Part shown: piece by piece, positions 34,372 to 43,547 of the stretch
How positions within the stretch are numbered: position 1 is the first letter of the stretch
Layout of the letters: each line of letters opens with the position of its first letter
NCBI RefSeq assembly: GCF_014697615.1
Contig: NZ_JACJSD010000003.1
Span: forward strand, 186,001-250,000
Direction: 5' to 3'
Length of the DNA stretch: 64,000 nucleotides
From: Nostoc sp. FACHB-280
GTDB lineage: Bacteria > Cyanobacteriota > Cyanobacteriia > Cyanobacteriales > Nostocaceae
Made by a program: the position numbers and the translations under genes
The notes under the pieces: generated by a model
The model's database searches: none
Told to the model about the DNA's origin: nothing
The model's input: only the letters and a program-made list of their open reading frames with translations

Positions 34372-35184
34372 ATGACTCAACTACAAATTTTTCTCGATAT
34401 TGCTACTGAGGCGGCTTTAACAGCAGGTGCAGTTTTACAAGGTTATTTAGGCAAATTAGAAGATGCAGTAACTGAAAAAGGCCGCCCTGGTGATTTGGTA
34501 ACGGCGGCGGATAAAGCCTCAGAAGCAGTGGTGTTAGAAGTACTCCACCGTCACTTGCCGCAGCATTCTATTTTGGCGGAAGAATCAGGTAAGATAGGCA
34601 ATCAAGATAATGAATTTTTATGGGCGATCGATCCCTTAGATGGCACCACAAACTACGCCCACCAATATCCTTTTTTTGCCGTTTCTATTGGGTTGTTAAT
34701 TAATGGTACGCCGCAGGTAGGCGTAATTTATGACCCACTGCATAATGAATTATTTCAGGCGGCGGCTGGTTTAGGCGCAACTCGTAACCGCCGCCCCATC
34801 AAGGTTTCTCAAACTAATGAATTACGTAAAAGCTTATTAGTAACTGGCTTTGCTTACGATCGCCGCGAAACCTCAGATAATAATTACGCCGAATTTTGTC
34901 ACTTAACTCACCTCACCCAAGGAGTTAGACGTAGCGGTTCAGCATCCATTGATTTGGCTTATGTCGCCTGTGGTCGTGTGGATGGTTACTGGGAACGCGG
35001 ACTTTCACCTTGGGATATTGTTGCTGGCATCATTTTATTACAAGAAGCAGGCGGTAAAGTCACCGCTTATGATGGTAGCCCTTTACAAATCAACTCAGGT
35101 CGCATTCTCGCTACTAACGGTTACATTCATGAAATTCTCAGCCATGAATTAACACAAGTTCCACCCCTATCTTCTTGGAAATAG
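34372..35184 (+). CDS. Inositol monophosphatase family protein
   Basis: The start is taken at ATG 34372 (270 residues); the TTG further upstream is in short-repeat sequence. Metal and phosphate ligands are clear: EES at 70-72, the DPLDGTTNY motif at 87-95, and WDIVAGIILLQEAGG near residue 222. The family dephosphorylates inositol-1-phosphate and related sugar phosphates with magnesium; cyanobacterial members can also act on fructose-1,6-bisphosphate, so the substrate is open. Confidence 0.9.
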   Translation: MTQLQIFLDIATEAALTAGAVLQGYLGKLEDAVTEKGRPGDLVTAADKASEAVVLEVLHRHLPQHSILAEESGKIGNQDNEFLWAIDPLDGTTNYAHQYPFFAVSIGLLINGTPQVGVIYDPLHNELFQAAAGLGATRNRRPIKVSQTNELRKSLLVTGFAYDRRETSDNNYAEFCHLTHLTQGVRRSGSASIDLAYVACGRVDGYWERGLSPWDIVAGIILLQEAGGKVTAYDGSPLQINSGRILATNGYIHEILSHELTQVPPLSSWK

Positions 35185-35297
35185 TCAACGAAAATATAGC
35201 AATATTTTAGACGGCGAGAGAAGCTTTTAATTGCCAAGCGGAATTGGAATATTCAATGTGTATTTATTAAATATTCATCATTTAAAAATCTTGAGCA

Positions 35298-35684
35298 ATG
35301 AAAGCTTTTATCCCTTACGTCGCTTTTTTAGGACTTAGTGCTAGTTTACTGGCATACAGTTCTAGTTTACAAGCAGTCACTCCTAGTAGTGAAAAATTTA
35401 TTGCTTTAGGTACAGAACCTTTTTGGAGCGTAACTGTTAGCAAAAATGGCATTGTTTACTCTTCGCCGGAGGTTAAAAAACAAGCATTTCCTTATGTGAA
35501 ACCTCTAACAGCCCAAGCCCGTCCGGCTGATTTGGTCAGAGTTTACCGACTCAGGGGTAACAATACATTGGTCTTACAAAAAGTTAGTGCTTGTAGTGAT
35601 GGAATGTCCGATAAAAATTACCCTTACTCGGCTGTTTTGATATTAGGTAACAAAGTGTTAGAAGGTTGCGCCCAAAAACAATAA
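35298..35684 (+). CDS. Small exported COG3650-like protein
   Basis: A 128-residue protein with a signal peptide (YVAFLGLSASLLAYSSSLQA). The mature domain has ALGTEPFWSVTV and CSDGMSDKNYPYSAVLILG, followed by a second cysteine in LEGCA; these are signatures of COG3650-type periplasmic proteins. The two cysteines may form a disulfide. Function is unknown. Confidence 0.78.
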   Translation: MKAFIPYVAFLGLSASLLAYSSSLQAVTPSSEKFIALGTEPFWSVTVSKNGIVYSSPEVKKQAFPYVKPLTAQARPADLVRVYRLRGNNTLVLQKVSACSDGMSDKNYPYSAVLILGNKVLEGCAQKQ

Positions 35685-35696
35685 TTTAGACCAATG

Positions 35697-35733
35697 ATAT
35701 CATGTCCGGTTAATCAGTTATGATTCCAGAAAT
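35697..35733. repeat. Dispersed 37-base repeat, copy 1
   Basis: The sequence beginning ATATCATGTCCGGTTAATCA matches the one at 58699-58735 (ATATCGTGTCCGAGTAATCA) at about five of six positions over 37 bases. Both copies lie just after a stop codon in plus orientation. It is probably the end of a degenerate MITE or another dispersed element. Confidence 0.55.
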
Positions 35734-35876
35734 CTGTACAGAGGCAGAACTTAAAAACCTACACCTGTCAGCCACAAAATGAGATTTAACAGTTGATCAA
35801 ACTTGATAAGCTGTTTGACAATATAATTAACGTGTGCCTGTTGGAAAGACTCACGTTAATTATGAATTAGTATGTC

Positions 35877-36506
35877 TTAATTCGGGCGCGTAAAGACAAA
35901 TTTTCTTTTGATAGCAATACCAAAGCCAGCCGCAGTCAAACTACCCAGAATAGTTAGAGGTTCCGGTACAGATTTTTTTGCTGATAGCTGAAAGTTGGCG
36001 TAAGTGAGTTTGGTAAAATTAAAAGTTGAAGCGTTAACTCTTCCCACGCGTACTAAACCAATAGAATTATCATCAATTATTCCCTGCCACCAACCTGCAT
36101 TAAGAACATCACGAAAAACAAAGGGAATATTCCATTGATGAGATAAGTTTCCGTCAATATCTTCTATTGTGGAAAATAAATTACCTGATGAGTCGGATAA
36201 ATTAATTAAGCTTTGCCAAAGAGTTATCCCAGCCTGACGAGCATGATTTTGATTACGGAAAAAAGTGGTAATTCCTTTGTTTGTGGGTGATAAATCTTCA
36301 AAAGTTCCAGTAATAAAATTTACATCATATTTATTATCTAAAATTTCTAAGCGTTTGATAGCCTTTAAAGAATTATTTTCTTCATTCAAAATAAATGTTG
36401 GCCCATTTTTATCAGGAGTAATGCTAAAAGCTTCAGCTTTGGTGATGATACCACTACACACCAATGCGAATGCTGCTGTGAAAACAGCGAGATATTTTTG
36501 ATTCAT
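35877..36506 (-). CDS. PEP-CTERM sorted exported protein (paralogue)
   Basis: A 209-residue protein with signal peptide (VFTAAFALVCSGIITKAEA) and a C-terminal PEP-CTERM tail: VPEPLT, hydrophobic helix ILGSLTAAGFGIAI, then KRKF. It parallels the protein at 11311-11928 over its full length with blocks FSITPD, PTFILNEE, LKAIKRLEIL, TLWQSLINLSDSSGN and SIGLVR. Exosortase processing at the inner membrane is expected. The unknown middle domain is shared only by these two. The stretch before the start codon is also similar between the two genes. Confidence 0.85.
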   Translation of the reverse strand: MNQKYLAVFTAAFALVCSGIITKAEAFSITPDKNGPTFILNEENNSLKAIKRLEILDNKYDVNFITGTFEDLSPTNKGITTFFRNQNHARQAGITLWQSLINLSDSSGNLFSTIEDIDGNLSHQWNIPFVFRDVLNAGWWQGIIDDNSIGLVRVGRVNASTFNFTKLTYANFQLSAKKSVPEPLTILGSLTAAGFGIAIKRKFVFTRPN

Positions 36507-36646
36507 AAAGGTAGAGTCAATTTTTTTGACGTTTATTTGCTGTAGCTTTTTAAGCTAAATTTCTTTTATCGTGTTTTTTTGTGCTTTAGCAATATTTATG
36601 TAAAGTTTTGATAAAAAAATTAATACAATCTCTGAATTATTTTTAT

Positions 36647-39600
36647 TTACTGCTTTAAACACAAACTGCGATCGCTCTGACTAATTTTAGAGTTAGTCTG
36701 CAAATAATCATGTAGAAAATCGCAACCCCGTTTCAGCAAATTTTCGAGTTTAATATCTATCAAAGTGCGAAAAACTAGCATTCCTTTACCGCTACCTACG
36801 GCCAGACTTTTACCATCTGGGCTAAAAGCCACACTCGTTAATTCGTCTTTATCGCCTTTGAGTGCAATTAGTAATCTGCCATCGCGGTTCCAGAGTTTAA
36901 GTTTATCTTCACTGGCCGCGACAATCATTTTGCCATCGGGACTAAAACTCACACTAATGAAACTATCACCATCTCCAGAAATATCATTGAGTAGTTTACC
37001 GTCTCGACTCCAAATTTTGACTGTACTGTCAATACTTGCAGAAGCTAAAGTTTGACCATCACCAGACCAAGCCACACCATTCACCGGACGGTTATGACCT
37101 TGTAAAGTTTTTTCAAGTTTGCCCTCCCGACTCCAAATCATCACTGTTTTATCGTCACTGGCGGAGGCTAATAATTTACCATCAGGACTAAAATCCACCC
37201 AATTTACAGCGTCTTGATGTCCTGTTAAAGTGTGCAGCAGTCTACCATCACGACTCCACAACTTGACGGTTTTATCTTTACTAGCTGAGGCGATAACTTG
37301 ACCATCGGGCGACCAAGCGACCGCCAATACAGTATCTTGATGTCCGATGAAAGTATGCAGCAGTTTACCGTCAAGCTGCCAAATTTTGACAGTTTTATCT
37401 TTACTACTAGAAGCAATATTTTGACCATCTTTTGACCAAGCCACACCCCAAACTTGACCTTTGTGACCTGAGAAAGTGCGTAAAATTTGCCCTTGGCTAT
37501 TTAAGATTTTGACTGTGGAATCTCGACTGGCGGCGGCGATGTTGCGGCTATCAGGGCTAAAACTGATACTCGTAATCCAGTCGGCTTGGTCGCTGTTGGG
37601 GTTACGTAAAAGCACATCATCCCAGCGCCAAAGTTTCACAGTTTTGTCCCGACTAGCGGAAATCACAGTCCGACTATCAGAACTAAAACTCACACTGTTT
37701 ACCCAATTGTTATGACCTCGGAGAGTTCCCAACAGCAGACCTGTGGGACTCCACAATTTCACGGTTTGGTCGAGACTAGCTGAGGCAATTGTATGACCAT
37801 TGGGACTAAAACTGACGCTGGTGATTTCTGCTGTATGACCAGAAAAAGTTCTGATGAGTTGACCTTGGAGATTCCAAAGTTTAATTGTTTGGTCTAAACT
37901 GCCGGAAACAAGGGTTTTACTGTCGGGCGACCAAGCTAGGCTTTTGACAGCATCATTATGTGCTGGCCAAGTTTTGAGTAATTTACCTTCCCGGTTCCAG
38001 AGTTTGATAGTTTGATCAGCACTTGCAGAAGCGAGAGTTTGATTATCTGGCGACCAAACAACATCTAAAACGGAACTTTGATGTCCGCTTAAGGTGCGGA
38101 GTAATTTCCCATCACGACTCCATAATTTTACGGTGTTGTCGGTGCTGGCTGAGGCGATAACTTGCCCATCGGGACTGAAACTAACACTATTAACTACAGC
38201 CGTATGACCTTTGAGAGTGTGGAGTAATTTACCTTCTCGACTCCATAATCTCACAGTCATATCTTGACTACCAGAGGCGATGATTTGCCCATCGGGACTA
38301 AAACTCACACTGTTGACTATATCTTCATGTCCCAACAGGGTTTTAAGTAAAGTACCATCAGCCCGCCAGAGTTTAATTGTATTATCGGCGCTACCGGAGA
38401 CAATGAAAGCGCGGTTCCGGCTAAATACTGCACTATTCACTCCTCCTGTATGACTTTCTAACCTGTTAACCTCCCTGACTCCCGAAACTGCTTGATATAA
38501 AGCCGTTTGTACTTGCTGTCTGGTTGAGGGGTCTACCCAAATAGCTTGTTCTAATTTTCTTCCGGCTTTGATTCCTTCTTTTAACGCATCAATACCTTTT
38601 TGAGATGCAAACAAAGCTTCACTAGAAACACTCAGGGTTTTAATTTCGCTATCTAAAACGCTAACGATGGAAATTGATAAGCCAAAGATAGCTAAAAATG
38701 CTACCGATAAAGCAACTTTTAAAGAACGATTTAATCTGGCTTCGTTCAGTCTTTGTTTTTCTTGGGCTGCTGCGAGTTGTGCTGTGAGTTCTTTTTCTTT
38801 CAGCACCGACCTTAATTGTTCAATTTCTAACTGACTTAATTCTTCACGCTTGCGTAATTCTCGTAATTCTGTAACTAAATCTAACCCTTGTGGGGGTGGA
38901 GATTCTGGAAATCTAGCTTGTTGCTTTTTTTGGCGTAGTTCACTTTTGAGGCGTTCAATTTCAAATTCACTTTGATCCACTTTGCGACGTAACTGATCAA
39001 GTTTGGCTTGTAAACTTGATTCTTGTTCTTGTAAGTAGCGAATCAAATCTACTAAATAATCATGAATGAGTTGATAGCGTTCTGGTACATCAGGAAATAA
39101 CACAACCAACCCAGAACTAACTAAAATATTCAAGACTAATTCTAATTTACCTGCATCTTCTAATTCAGCAATTTCTGTAGTTAATTCGGCACGAGTTTTA
39201 AAAGGTCTTTGATTGGTTTCATCTGTGAGTAAATATAAAACTAATAACGCGGCGCGTTCATTTTCAGGGCCGCAGTCTTTGATTAATTCTTTAATATACC
39301 GCTCAATTAGTTTGTTGGGGCGATATGGTTGATATTGGGCTAATGTATTAATTCGCTCATCTTGGAGTTGTGCGCCGACAACTTGTAATTCTATGGGTCG
39401 GACTTCGCCTAAATCTGCTGATAAATCTTCGACCAAAGCCTCGATTAACGCAGGTTCTAAATTCATCTGCGATCGCTCGGTTAATTTTTTAATAATTACC
39501 TTGGCATATTCAGGAGAAAAATTATTTAATTGATAGCGAATACTTTTATCGAGAATATTATAATCAATTGCTTCTAAAGCGGCAAGATTTTTAAATTCCA

Positions 39601-41731
39601 ACAACCGATATAAATAATCTTCCCGGATGGAAAAGACGATTTTGACAAAGGAAACATTTAAACAATCCCGCAAAAATCGATCAAATTTTTGCCTTTCTGC
39701 TAACTTACTACAAGTAAAGAAAAATTCTTCAAATTGGTCAAAAATTAAAACTGTAATTAAATGTTTATTGGCATTTTCAGTTAATTTGGTCAAAATATCG
39801 GCGGTGGTGATGGGGATATTAGTATCAGATGTGCTGACATCTATCACTTCCTCTCGTTGAATGTGAGACATGGCCGCCGTTAAAGCTTTGCCAAATTCGC
39901 GCACCCAATCTGTGTAAACTTGAATTACAACAGGCACAGCAATTTGATCGCCTACGGTACGGTTTTGTAAGGCTGGAACTAACCCGGCGCTGACGGTGGA
40001 ACTTTTACCGACACCAGACTGACCGTGAATAATCATTAATTTTTGGTCAGCGCGGCTGATTTTGCCAATTAAGTTATTAATATCGCCTTCTCGACCGGAA
40101 GCAGCAATTTCTAAGGCGACGCTGCTGGTTCCCGAAGGTGACATCAAAGCGGGGTTAGTGGCTTGTCGTTGGGGTTGTAAACGTCCCGCGCCAATGAAAG
40201 CCCGAAAACCATATTGTTGTTCAACAGAACGCCGTTTTTGGCGGATAGTATAAGCTTCTGAATATCGCCCAGCCGCAAAGTAAAGCGATCGCAGTGTCCG
40301 CAATAAGCGAATATAACGATGGGCGTTATATTGATGGGCGCTATTTTCTAACGCATTCGGTAGTGCTTTTGCAGCTTTTTCTAAATATTCGTTAGCAACT
40401 TTATGGTCGCCTAAACTTTGTTGAGCTTCAGCTAAAATTAAATAATAAATTTGCGCCAGTAATAAAGGAAATAAATATTGATGAGAAGCGCCTTGTCTTT
40501 GAGCTTCTCCTAATTTTAATAAAGATACATGGGCTAAAATACTCGCCTGCATCCACCGTGACTGTTGCAAAGCAACTTGGGCTAAAAAACCATAATCACA
40601 AGCCAGTTGAATTTGACTACCATAAATTTGGTGCAGTTCTAAAGATTTTTGCGCTACCGTCTGTAATTCTGACCACTCTTCTAAATGTTCTAAAACTTCA
40701 GCGAGTTGACTAATAAATTCGGCAACAATATCAAATCGCTGTGCCAACTCCAAAACATTACATGATTGTTGTAAATAAGCTTTCGATTCATCCCAACAAC
40801 GGCGATTTTCAATTTGATTTTGTTCGGCGAGGCGGATATAACATAAGCCTAAATAATAAAGTAATACCCCTTGGCGGACTAAAGGGGAAGTATGATTACT
40901 AAGAATATCTAATTCTGTAGTCCAAGTATTGGGAATTGTCGAGAGGGAATTTTCCGTACGGTTTTCTAAGGCTAATTGTTGCCAAACTTTTAAACTTTGT
41001 TGAAAATGATTTAAGGCTTGCTGAATGCGATCGCTCACATAATTATCCAACCCAAACACAAACTCTAAGCTGGCGTATAATTCGGGTTCTAAAGTAATTC
41101 CGCGATGACGCAATTCCTGAATGGCAAAATGCAGTTCATCGTTATGTTCCCAGATTTGCTCTAAGGTTGAATACTGCTCTGTACCTGAATTATCTTGATG
41201 TTGTGTCGGTAAAACTGTTGCAAATAACGAGTCAGTTTCCTGGCGTAAAAAATCTTGCAATTGTGTTGTCGTCATTTCAAAGCGAATTGGTGTCGCCGCC
41301 CAACTCGCAAAATCTGGTGCTAACCGCACAACTTTTTGCAATATTTCATCATTCACCCAAAAAATCATCGGGAATAGGTGACGTTTGGGAAATTCATCCC
41401 GAATTTGATTAATTGAACTGAGTAAATCATCAATATGTTCTACCAATTCTAAACCCAGAATATTCAATGCAGATGGTTGCGGTTCATCAGCCCGCAACTG
41501 GATATGAATTGTGCTGTAAAGACTTCTCGCATTTTGGGGAATCACGAGTTTCTGGACTGGACTTGATGCAGATGCTTCTATTTTTTGGAGTATTTGCGTT
41601 TGTAAAACCCGATAGTTACAACAAACCAACACTACAGAAAATTGTCCCCGCGATAGGGAAATTGCTCTGCTTAAACTGCGTAAAGCCCGCTCGTTAGCTG
41701 ATTTTATATCTGCTTGTGAATCTTCAACCAT
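36647..41731 (-). CDS. Giant STAND ATPase with N-terminal signalling domain, membrane helix and 14 WD40 repeats
   Basis: Start is the ATG at 41731 (1694 residues), overlapping the end of the preceding ATPase gene. Residues 1-170: a domain with FSVVLVCCNYRVLQTQILQKI and LFPMIFWVNDEILQKVVRLAPDF in pieces, like a P-loop fold without its loop. Residues 200-540: helical TPR-like region. Residues 555-900: STAND ATPase, Walker A GQSGVGKSS (about 569) and Walker B TVLIFDQFEEFF. Then a coiled coil (LDQLRRKVDQSEFEIERLK), one membrane helix near 1000, and fourteen WD40 repeats in pieces such as GHTAVVNSVSFSPDG, enough for two seven-blade propellers, plus a conserved RGCDFLHDYL tail. STAND proteins switch on by ligand-driven oligomerisation; ligand and output are unknown. 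Confidence 0.88.
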   Translation of the reverse strand: MVEDSQADIKSANERALRSLSRAISLSRGQFSVVLVCCNYRVLQTQILQKIEASASSPVQKLVIPQNARSLYSTIHIQLRADEPQPSALNILGLELVEHIDDLLSSINQIRDEFPKRHLFPMIFWVNDEILQKVVRLAPDFASWAATPIRFEMTTTQLQDFLRQETDSLFATVLPTQHQDNSGTEQYSTLEQIWEHNDELHFAIQELRHRGITLEPELYASLEFVFGLDNYVSDRIQQALNHFQQSLKVWQQLALENRTENSLSTIPNTWTTELDILSNHTSPLVRQGVLLYYLGLCYIRLAEQNQIENRRCWDESKAYLQQSCNVLELAQRFDIVAEFISQLAEVLEHLEEWSELQTVAQKSLELHQIYGSQIQLACDYGFLAQVALQQSRWMQASILAHVSLLKLGEAQRQGASHQYLFPLLLAQIYYLILAEAQQSLGDHKVANEYLEKAAKALPNALENSAHQYNAHRYIRLLRTLRSLYFAAGRYSEAYTIRQKRRSVEQQYGFRAFIGAGRLQPQRQATNPALMSPSGTSSVALEIAASGREGDINNLIGKISRADQKLMIIHGQSGVGKSSTVSAGLVPALQNRTVGDQIAVPVVIQVYTDWVREFGKALTAAMSHIQREEVIDVSTSDTNIPITTADILTKLTENANKHLITVLIFDQFEEFFFTCSKLAERQKFDRFLRDCLNVSFVKIVFSIREDYLYRLLEFKNLAALEAIDYNILDKSIRYQLNNFSPEYAKVIIKKLTERSQMNLEPALIEALVEDLSADLGEVRPIELQVVGAQLQDERINTLAQYQPYRPNKLIERYIKELIKDCGPENERAALLVLYLLTDETNQRPFKTRAELTTEIAELEDAGKLELVLNILVSSGLVVLFPDVPERYQLIHDYLVDLIRYLQEQESSLQAKLDQLRRKVDQSEFEIERLKSELRQKKQQARFPESPPPQGLDLVTELRELRKREELSQLEIEQLRSVLKEKELTAQLAAAQEKQRLNEARLNRSLKVALSVAFLAIFGLSISIVSVLDSEIKTLSVSSEALFASQKGIDALKEGIKAGRKLEQAIWVDPSTRQQVQTALYQAVSGVREVNRLESHTGGVNSAVFSRNRAFIVSGSADNTIKLWRADGTLLKTLLGHEDIVNSVSFSPDGQIIASGSQDMTVRLWSREGKLLHTLKGHTAVVNSVSFSPDGQVIASASTDNTVKLWSRDGKLLRTLSGHQSSVLDVVWSPDNQTLASASADQTIKLWNREGKLLKTWPAHNDAVKSLAWSPDSKTLVSGSLDQTIKLWNLQGQLIRTFSGHTAEITSVSFSPNGHTIASASLDQTVKLWSPTGLLLGTLRGHNNWVNSVSFSSDSRTVISASRDKTVKLWRWDDVLLRNPNSDQADWITSISFSPDSRNIAAASRDSTVKILNSQGQILRTFSGHKGQVWGVAWSKDGQNIASSSKDKTVKIWQLDGKLLHTFIGHQDTVLAVAWSPDGQVIASASKDKTVKLWSRDGRLLHTLTGHQDAVNWVDFSPDGKLLASASDDKTVMIWSREGKLEKTLQGHNRPVNGVAWSGDGQTLASASIDSTVKIWSRDGKLLNDISGDGDSFISVSFSPDGKMIVAASEDKLKLWNRDGRLLIALKGDKDELTSVAFSPDGKSLAVGSGKGMLVFRTLIDIKLENLLKRGCDFLHDYLQTNSKISQSDRSLCLKQ

Positions 41732-43038
41732 GATTGAAATTTTTGCGTCTCGGCGATAACTGGGTTGACAGCAAACCAAGCACCTCGATGGTCACGATAT
41801 TCAAACACAAATAAACTGCGTAAAAGAGCGTGATAGGCGATGTCACCACCAACTCTTTGCTGTTCTACCACCTGGAAAATTAGCTCCCATTCTTCTTGGT
41901 CGATGGCGTGGGCGCGGTAGTCTCGTTGACGTTGAATTACTAGTTCTACGCAGTCGCGCTCAAAAGGTGGGTCTTGTTCTCTTAAGCAGTCAAACAGCAA
42001 CCCCAGTAAATCCCGGACATGACCACCGCTAATTAAGCACAATCGATCTAAAGTTTCCAGGTTATCAAATATCTCTGTAACTAAGCTTAAGCGATCGCTC
42101 ACTTCAATGTCAGGGAAAGCTCTGGCTAAGACCATTTGTCGCATTAGTGATAGCCCTTGGTTAAATATTTCCCCAGAACGCAACCGTACAGGGATCATCG
42201 GTAAAACTTTGGGCGCAACCCCACCACCCAAACGATGTTGCAGTTCGGCGCTATCGTTAGAAAAAATTAACGACAAAGGGATAGTGTAAACTAAATGACA
42301 AGCTAGTTTACGTAATTGTTCGCCACGTTCAATAAATAAGTATTCTGGCAGCGATCGCCCCGATGGTAAAGGCCGAATTGCAACCCTATCCAAGTTATCA
42401 ACAATGACCACTAGACCTTTTTTACCTTGATTTTTCAGTTCGTTATTGGCGCGTTCTAGGAGTTCTTTATTGATGGACTGCAAAATATTTTGGGTACGCG
42501 GTTCGAGATAATCTCTTAACCGTCGCCGCAGTTGGGGACTTTCTTTGGTTTTGGCGGTGATTTTTGCTATCCCTACAGATAATTCTGCTTCTACACCCAA
42601 GTCGATTGGTGTTTGTAAAAAATCAACAACTTCTGTAAATAATTTGGCAAAGTAACTTGGCTTGAGGCGAATTTTATTAGCTTCCAGACTTTCGCTGACT
42701 TGTCCCGCGATCGCTAGTAAAATATCTGTCACATCCACATCCGCCATTTCTAAGACATGGGTAGACTCAAAATAAACTACATGAAATTTCTGCTCTTCCA
42801 ACTCGGCTTTTAACCGCAATAATTCGGTCGATTTTCCACAACCCAAATGTCCCGTAAACAATTGACAAGTGGGAGTATCAGGCGAAATCCGCGTAATTGT
42901 TCGCAGCAAAGCCTCAATGATTTTGCCACCCCGAACCGCCGCAAAATCGATATAATAACGGCGATCGCTTGCATCTCCCATGATCAGAGGGCGACTAGGA
43001 TTGCAAGCCTGATAAAATCGTTCTAAATCTAAAGGCAT
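41704..43038 (-). CDS. P-loop ATPase paired with the giant STAND protein
   Basis: A 444-residue ATPase with Walker A GHLGCGKST (residues 63-71), Walker B GLVVIVDNLDR (about 207-217), a sensor-like LVYTIPLSLIFSND segment and a C-terminal winged-helix-like region (ISGGHVRDLLGLLFDCL). It resembles the AAA/STAND ATPases that act as MalT/Cdc6-like switches. The stop codon lies 28 bases inside the next gene, so translation of the two is coupled and the products probably form one complex. N-terminal residues 1-40 (FYQACNPSRPLIMGDASDRRYYIDF in pieces) are conserved in this ATPase type. Biological role unknown. Confidence 0.82.
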   Translation of the reverse strand: MPLDLERFYQACNPSRPLIMGDASDRRYYIDFAAVRGGKIIEALLRTITRISPDTPTCQLFTGHLGCGKSTELLRLKAELEEQKFHVVYFESTHVLEMADVDVTDILLAIAGQVSESLEANKIRLKPSYFAKLFTEVVDFLQTPIDLGVEAELSVGIAKITAKTKESPQLRRRLRDYLEPRTQNILQSINKELLERANNELKNQGKKGLVVIVDNLDRVAIRPLPSGRSLPEYLFIERGEQLRKLACHLVYTIPLSLIFSNDSAELQHRLGGGVAPKVLPMIPVRLRSGEIFNQGLSLMRQMVLARAFPDIEVSDRLSLVTEIFDNLETLDRLCLISGGHVRDLLGLLFDCLREQDPPFERDCVELVIQRQRDYRAHAIDQEEWELIFQVVEQQRVGGDIAYHALLRSLFVFEYRDHRGAWFAVNPVIAETQKFQSWLKIHKQI

Positions 43039-43114
43039 AATTAATTTTATTTACTCTGGGAACAATCAGGGAGAGTGCAACCTGCTCAATAAAGATATTT
43101 ATTTTGATTAATTT

Positions 43115-43250
43115 ATGTCGTGTGCAACTTTCTCTTAAACCTAACCCCCAACCCCTTCCCTACGAGGGAAGGGGAGCAAGACTCAAAGCCTCTCTCCGCG
43201 TCGGGGAGAGGTTTGGAGAGGGGTTTAAAAAATAAGTTGCACATCGTGTT
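43115..43250. mobile_element. MITE-like element with nested hairpins
   Basis: The outer arms TGTGCAACTT (43121-43130) and AAGTTGCACA (43234-43243) are perfect complements. Inside are two hairpins: CCCCTTCCCT/AGGGAAGGGG with an ACG loop (43152-43174) and CCTCTCTCCGCGTCGGGGAGAGG. No coding frame exists. The flanking region 43039-43547, about 500 bases, otherwise holds only A+T-rich sequence and the palindrome at 43462. Confidence 0.7.
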
Positions 43251-43461
43251 AATTTAGGTATTTATACAATAAAAATTCCTGAATAATCCGACTGTAATTG
43301 AGATTTTTTAGATTAATTTATATTTATTTTTTTATATCACATAGTAGCAGTCAATGTAGGGCAATCACACAAATTCCATCCGCGTGCATCTGCGGTTAAT
43401 TATTTTTTCCTGTACTTCACTGATTCTATAGCCGCTATATATTTTTTCTCAAATAAAAATA

Positions 43462-43492
43462 GATCCCCGACTTCTTCAAGAAGTCGGGGATC
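43462..43492. repeat. 31-base perfect palindrome, GATCCCCGACTTCTT type
   Basis: Arms GATCCCCGACTTCTT and AAGAAGTCGGGGATC flank a single C. It lies 55 bases after the TPR gene stop codon (that gene is on the minus strand). Copies with small changes are at 60777, 61961 and, degenerate, 3426. It may act as a two-way terminator or be a REP-like repeat. Confidence 0.85.
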
Positions 43493-43547
43493 TTGTCTTT
43501 CAGCGCCTATTTTAATCAATGGTTAGTGAGAACCAATACCGTAACCG

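Noticed and set aside
36765-38480. Regular direct repeats of about 120 bases seen in DNA, CRISPR-like at first glance
   Set aside because: They are the coding repeats of the WD40 propeller; spacing and divergence fit protein repeats, not a CRISPR array.
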